Positions 54,101 to 55,259 of a stretch of 55,259 nt of DNA are shown piece by piece. The stretch is from the NCBI GenBank assembly GCA_020831625.1, contig JAFIGD010000034.1, positions 1-55,259 on the forward strand, written 5' to 3'. This stretch comes from Verrucomicrobiota bacterium. Its GTDB lineage: Bacteria; Verrucomicrobiota; Kiritimatiellia; SS1-B-03-39; UBA6053. Numbering within the stretch: the first letter of the stretch is position 1; each line of letters begins with the position of its first letter. The notes beneath the pieces are model-generated. The model had not been told where the DNA came from and did no database searches. It saw nothing but the letters and a program-made list of their open reading frames with translations. Position numbers and translations under genes: made by a program.

Positions 54101-54843
54101 CCCCCACGCGGGGGCGCGGATTGAAACGCGCCAACCTCAGCGAGAAGGACTGGGACTTTGTCGCCCCCCACGCGGGGGCGCGGATTGAAACACTGGCGAC
54201 GGGCGCTCCCGTGCAAGTGACCCGTCGCCCCCCACGCGGGGGCGCGGATTGAAACCGCAGAGATGCGGTCGAGGAGGTCGGATTCGGTTGTCGCCCCCCA
54301 CGCGGGGGCGCGGATTGAAACATCCGTGGTTAAAAACTCTTTGGATTTTTCCGCATGTCGCCCCCCACGCGGGGGCGCGGATTGAAACCGCGCCTCCCCC
54401 TGGTACACCGCCGCCAAGCACGTCGCCCCCCACGCGGGGGCGCGGATTGAAACATTAGTTTGAGGGCGCGGCAGGGATTGCGAAGTTGTCGCCCCCCACG
54501 CGGGGGCGCGGATTGAAACGCTGTACCTGGATGATGATGGGTGGAGCTGGCTTGTCGCCCCCCACGCGGGGGCGCGGATTGAAACTCCGGGGGGGCCGGA
54601 TTAGTTGTTGATGACGAGTCGCCCCCCACGCGGGGGCGCGGATTGAAACCCTGGGAAAAGACCGGCTCATCAAACCCGAGAGGTCGCCCCCCACGCGGGG
54701 GCGCGGATTGAAACTTCCTGGGTGGCGGTGGCGGGGAGGGCGGTGAGTCGCCCCCCACGCGGGGGCGCGGATTGAAACAGCGGAGACGGCTGAAGCCTGA
54801 TTTTTCAAATCGTCGCCCCCCACGCGGGGGCGCGGATTGAAAC
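51165..54843 (+). CRISPR. type I-C CRISPR array, 57 repeats and 56 spacers
   Basis: Counting start positions by eye gives 57 copies of a 32-bp repeat beginning GTCGCCCCCC and ending GGATTGAAAC; all copies appear identical. Internal hairpin: CGCCCCC against GGGGGCG with a CACGC loop. Spacers are 32-36 bp, mostly 32-34; spacer 13 (51977-52012) is the longest. The ATTGAAAC end is the crRNA 5' handle, so spacers are read in the + direction. The leader is on the left, next to cas2, so newest spacers are at the left. Open frames within the array are artefacts. Confidence 0.99.
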
Positions 54844-54875
54844 TATATTATGTGACGTTGCGGACTCATTGCCGA

Positions 54876-54907
54876 TCTCCACCCCACCCGGAAGCGAGTA
54901 TTAAAAC
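54876..54907 (+). CRISPR. degenerate terminal repeat
   Basis: 32 bp with 21 matches to the array repeat, ending TATTAAAAC where the repeat has GGATTGAAAC; it keeps the CCCCAC core. The intervening 54844-54875 is exactly 32 bp, a spacer length. This is the decayed trailer-end repeat, giving 57 spacers in total, the last of them ancestral. Confidence 0.75.
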
Positions 54908-55074
54908 CTTTTGCTCTGTGCCTCCGTGAGAATCCCCCCCACACCAAAGCGCGGACAAAACATCACGCTATCAGTGTCCATCAGTGTGATCAGTGGTTTT
55001 ATCGCTTTCCGCGCGGTACGCAGACGGCGCAGATTGAAACGGAATCACGTACAGGCCGAGGCCAGCGACGGCTG
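54908..55074. other. array-distal intergenic region with repeat remnants
   Basis: No gene. 55026-55040 (GGCGCAGATTGAAAC) matches the last 15 bp of the CRISPR repeat in 14 positions, so a further broken repeat may exist. 54970-55000 carries a diverged version of the ATCCGTGTCC dispersed repeat (ATCAGTGTCCATCAGTGTG). Confidence 0.5.
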
Positions 55075-55144
55075 AGCCCTCTCCCGAATGCCTGAAAACA
55101 TTCAGGCCATTTCCCGCCCCAGGGCGGGTACGGGAGGGCTTTTA
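55075..55144 (+). ncRNA. possible three-way-junction RNA ending in a terminator
   Basis: An outer stem AGCCCTC..CCCG against CGGGAGGGCT (2-nt bulge) encloses two hairpins: AATGCCTGAA with TTCAGGCCATT (bulged C, loop AACA) and CCCGCCC with GGGCGGG. TTTT follows the outer stem directly. This looks like a structured 3' end of a transcript that is not identified; the upstream boundary is unknown. Confidence 0.45.
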
Positions 55145-55259
55145 TCGGGGTTAATGGGTAAATCTTCTAGTACTCAGTAAAGCATAAATCTTCGCATAGG
55201 ATTAGTCTATTTTGGATGCTGGGGATGGGAGGAGGGGCTTGTGCAACCTGGAAGGTTGT
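55145..55259. repeat. distal end, ends in a palindrome at the window edge
   Basis: No gene recognised. CAACCTGGAAGGTTG (55244-55258) is a palindrome with 6-bp arms around GGA, one base from the window end. Confidence 0.35.

Noticed and set aside
51144-54823. Many open frames with repeated SIRAPAWGAT-like or SAPPRGGR-like strings
   Set aside because: They translate the CRISPR repeats and are not genes.

Overview
The window is high-GC bacterial chromosome. Several traits point to the PVC group, most likely a Kiritimatiellota or Verrucomicrobiota relative: a eukaryote-like type II glutamine synthetase, an animal-type UDP-glucose dehydrogenase, tandem SHD1 domains on a secreted protein, DUF1573 and heparinase-like secreted proteins, and intergenic arrays of TTAATC-type and ATCCGTGTCC-type repeats. 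The assignment rests on gene style, not on a marker phylogeny. No rRNA or tRNA gene was seen.

Layout. Positions 1-6144 hold a cut minus-strand gene, metH (cobalamin methionine synthase), a coiled-coil secreted protein, a nucleoside deaminase, an FtsB/DivIC-like protein and larB. A low-GC cytosine methyltransferase (6231-7286, with a 3' frameshift) follows. 7586-12529 carries an NSS amino-acid transporter with a 48-residue MetS-like partner, ugd, an agmatine deiminase and a HAD phosphatase. 12545-16596 is a minus-strand pair of solute-binding lipoprotein and hybrid histidine kinase. Then come aat, a VapBC-type toxin-antitoxin pair, a GltD-like oxidoreductase with a ferredoxin tail, rpmE, an RND efflux pair, a DtxR-family regulator, a gamma-glutamylcyclotransferase-like protein, two Ser/Thr kinases, type II glnA and a MerA-like flavoprotein. 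31155-40625 is an envelope and polysaccharide block: DUF1573 protein, SGNH lipoprotein, a frameshifted membrane glycosyltransferase, a heparinase II/III-like protein and a secreted glycosidase-like protein with two SHD1 domains.

40862-54907 is a complete type I-C CRISPR-Cas locus: WYL regulator, small acidic ORF, cas3, cas5c, cas8c, cas7c, an accessory gene, cas4, cas1, cas2, a leader, and an array of 57 identical 32-bp repeats with 56 spacers, plus a decayed terminal repeat. Effector genes (Cas3, Cas5c/8c/7c) and adaptation genes (Cas4/1/2) are separated by the accessory gene. That gene encodes HEAT repeats, a four-cysteine zinc-binding segment and a PD-(D/E)XK nuclease-like domain. It is preceded by a terminator-like hairpin and bracketed by two near-identical 38-bp repeats that each run into a start codon. 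It is the most interesting element here and the best candidate for an undescribed CRISPR-associated component.

Two genes show single-base losses in A homopolymers (methyltransferase 3' end and glycosyltransferase), so sequencing error is a live explanation for both. Several promoters place the -10 box only 5-7 nt before the start codon, suggesting leaderless transcripts.
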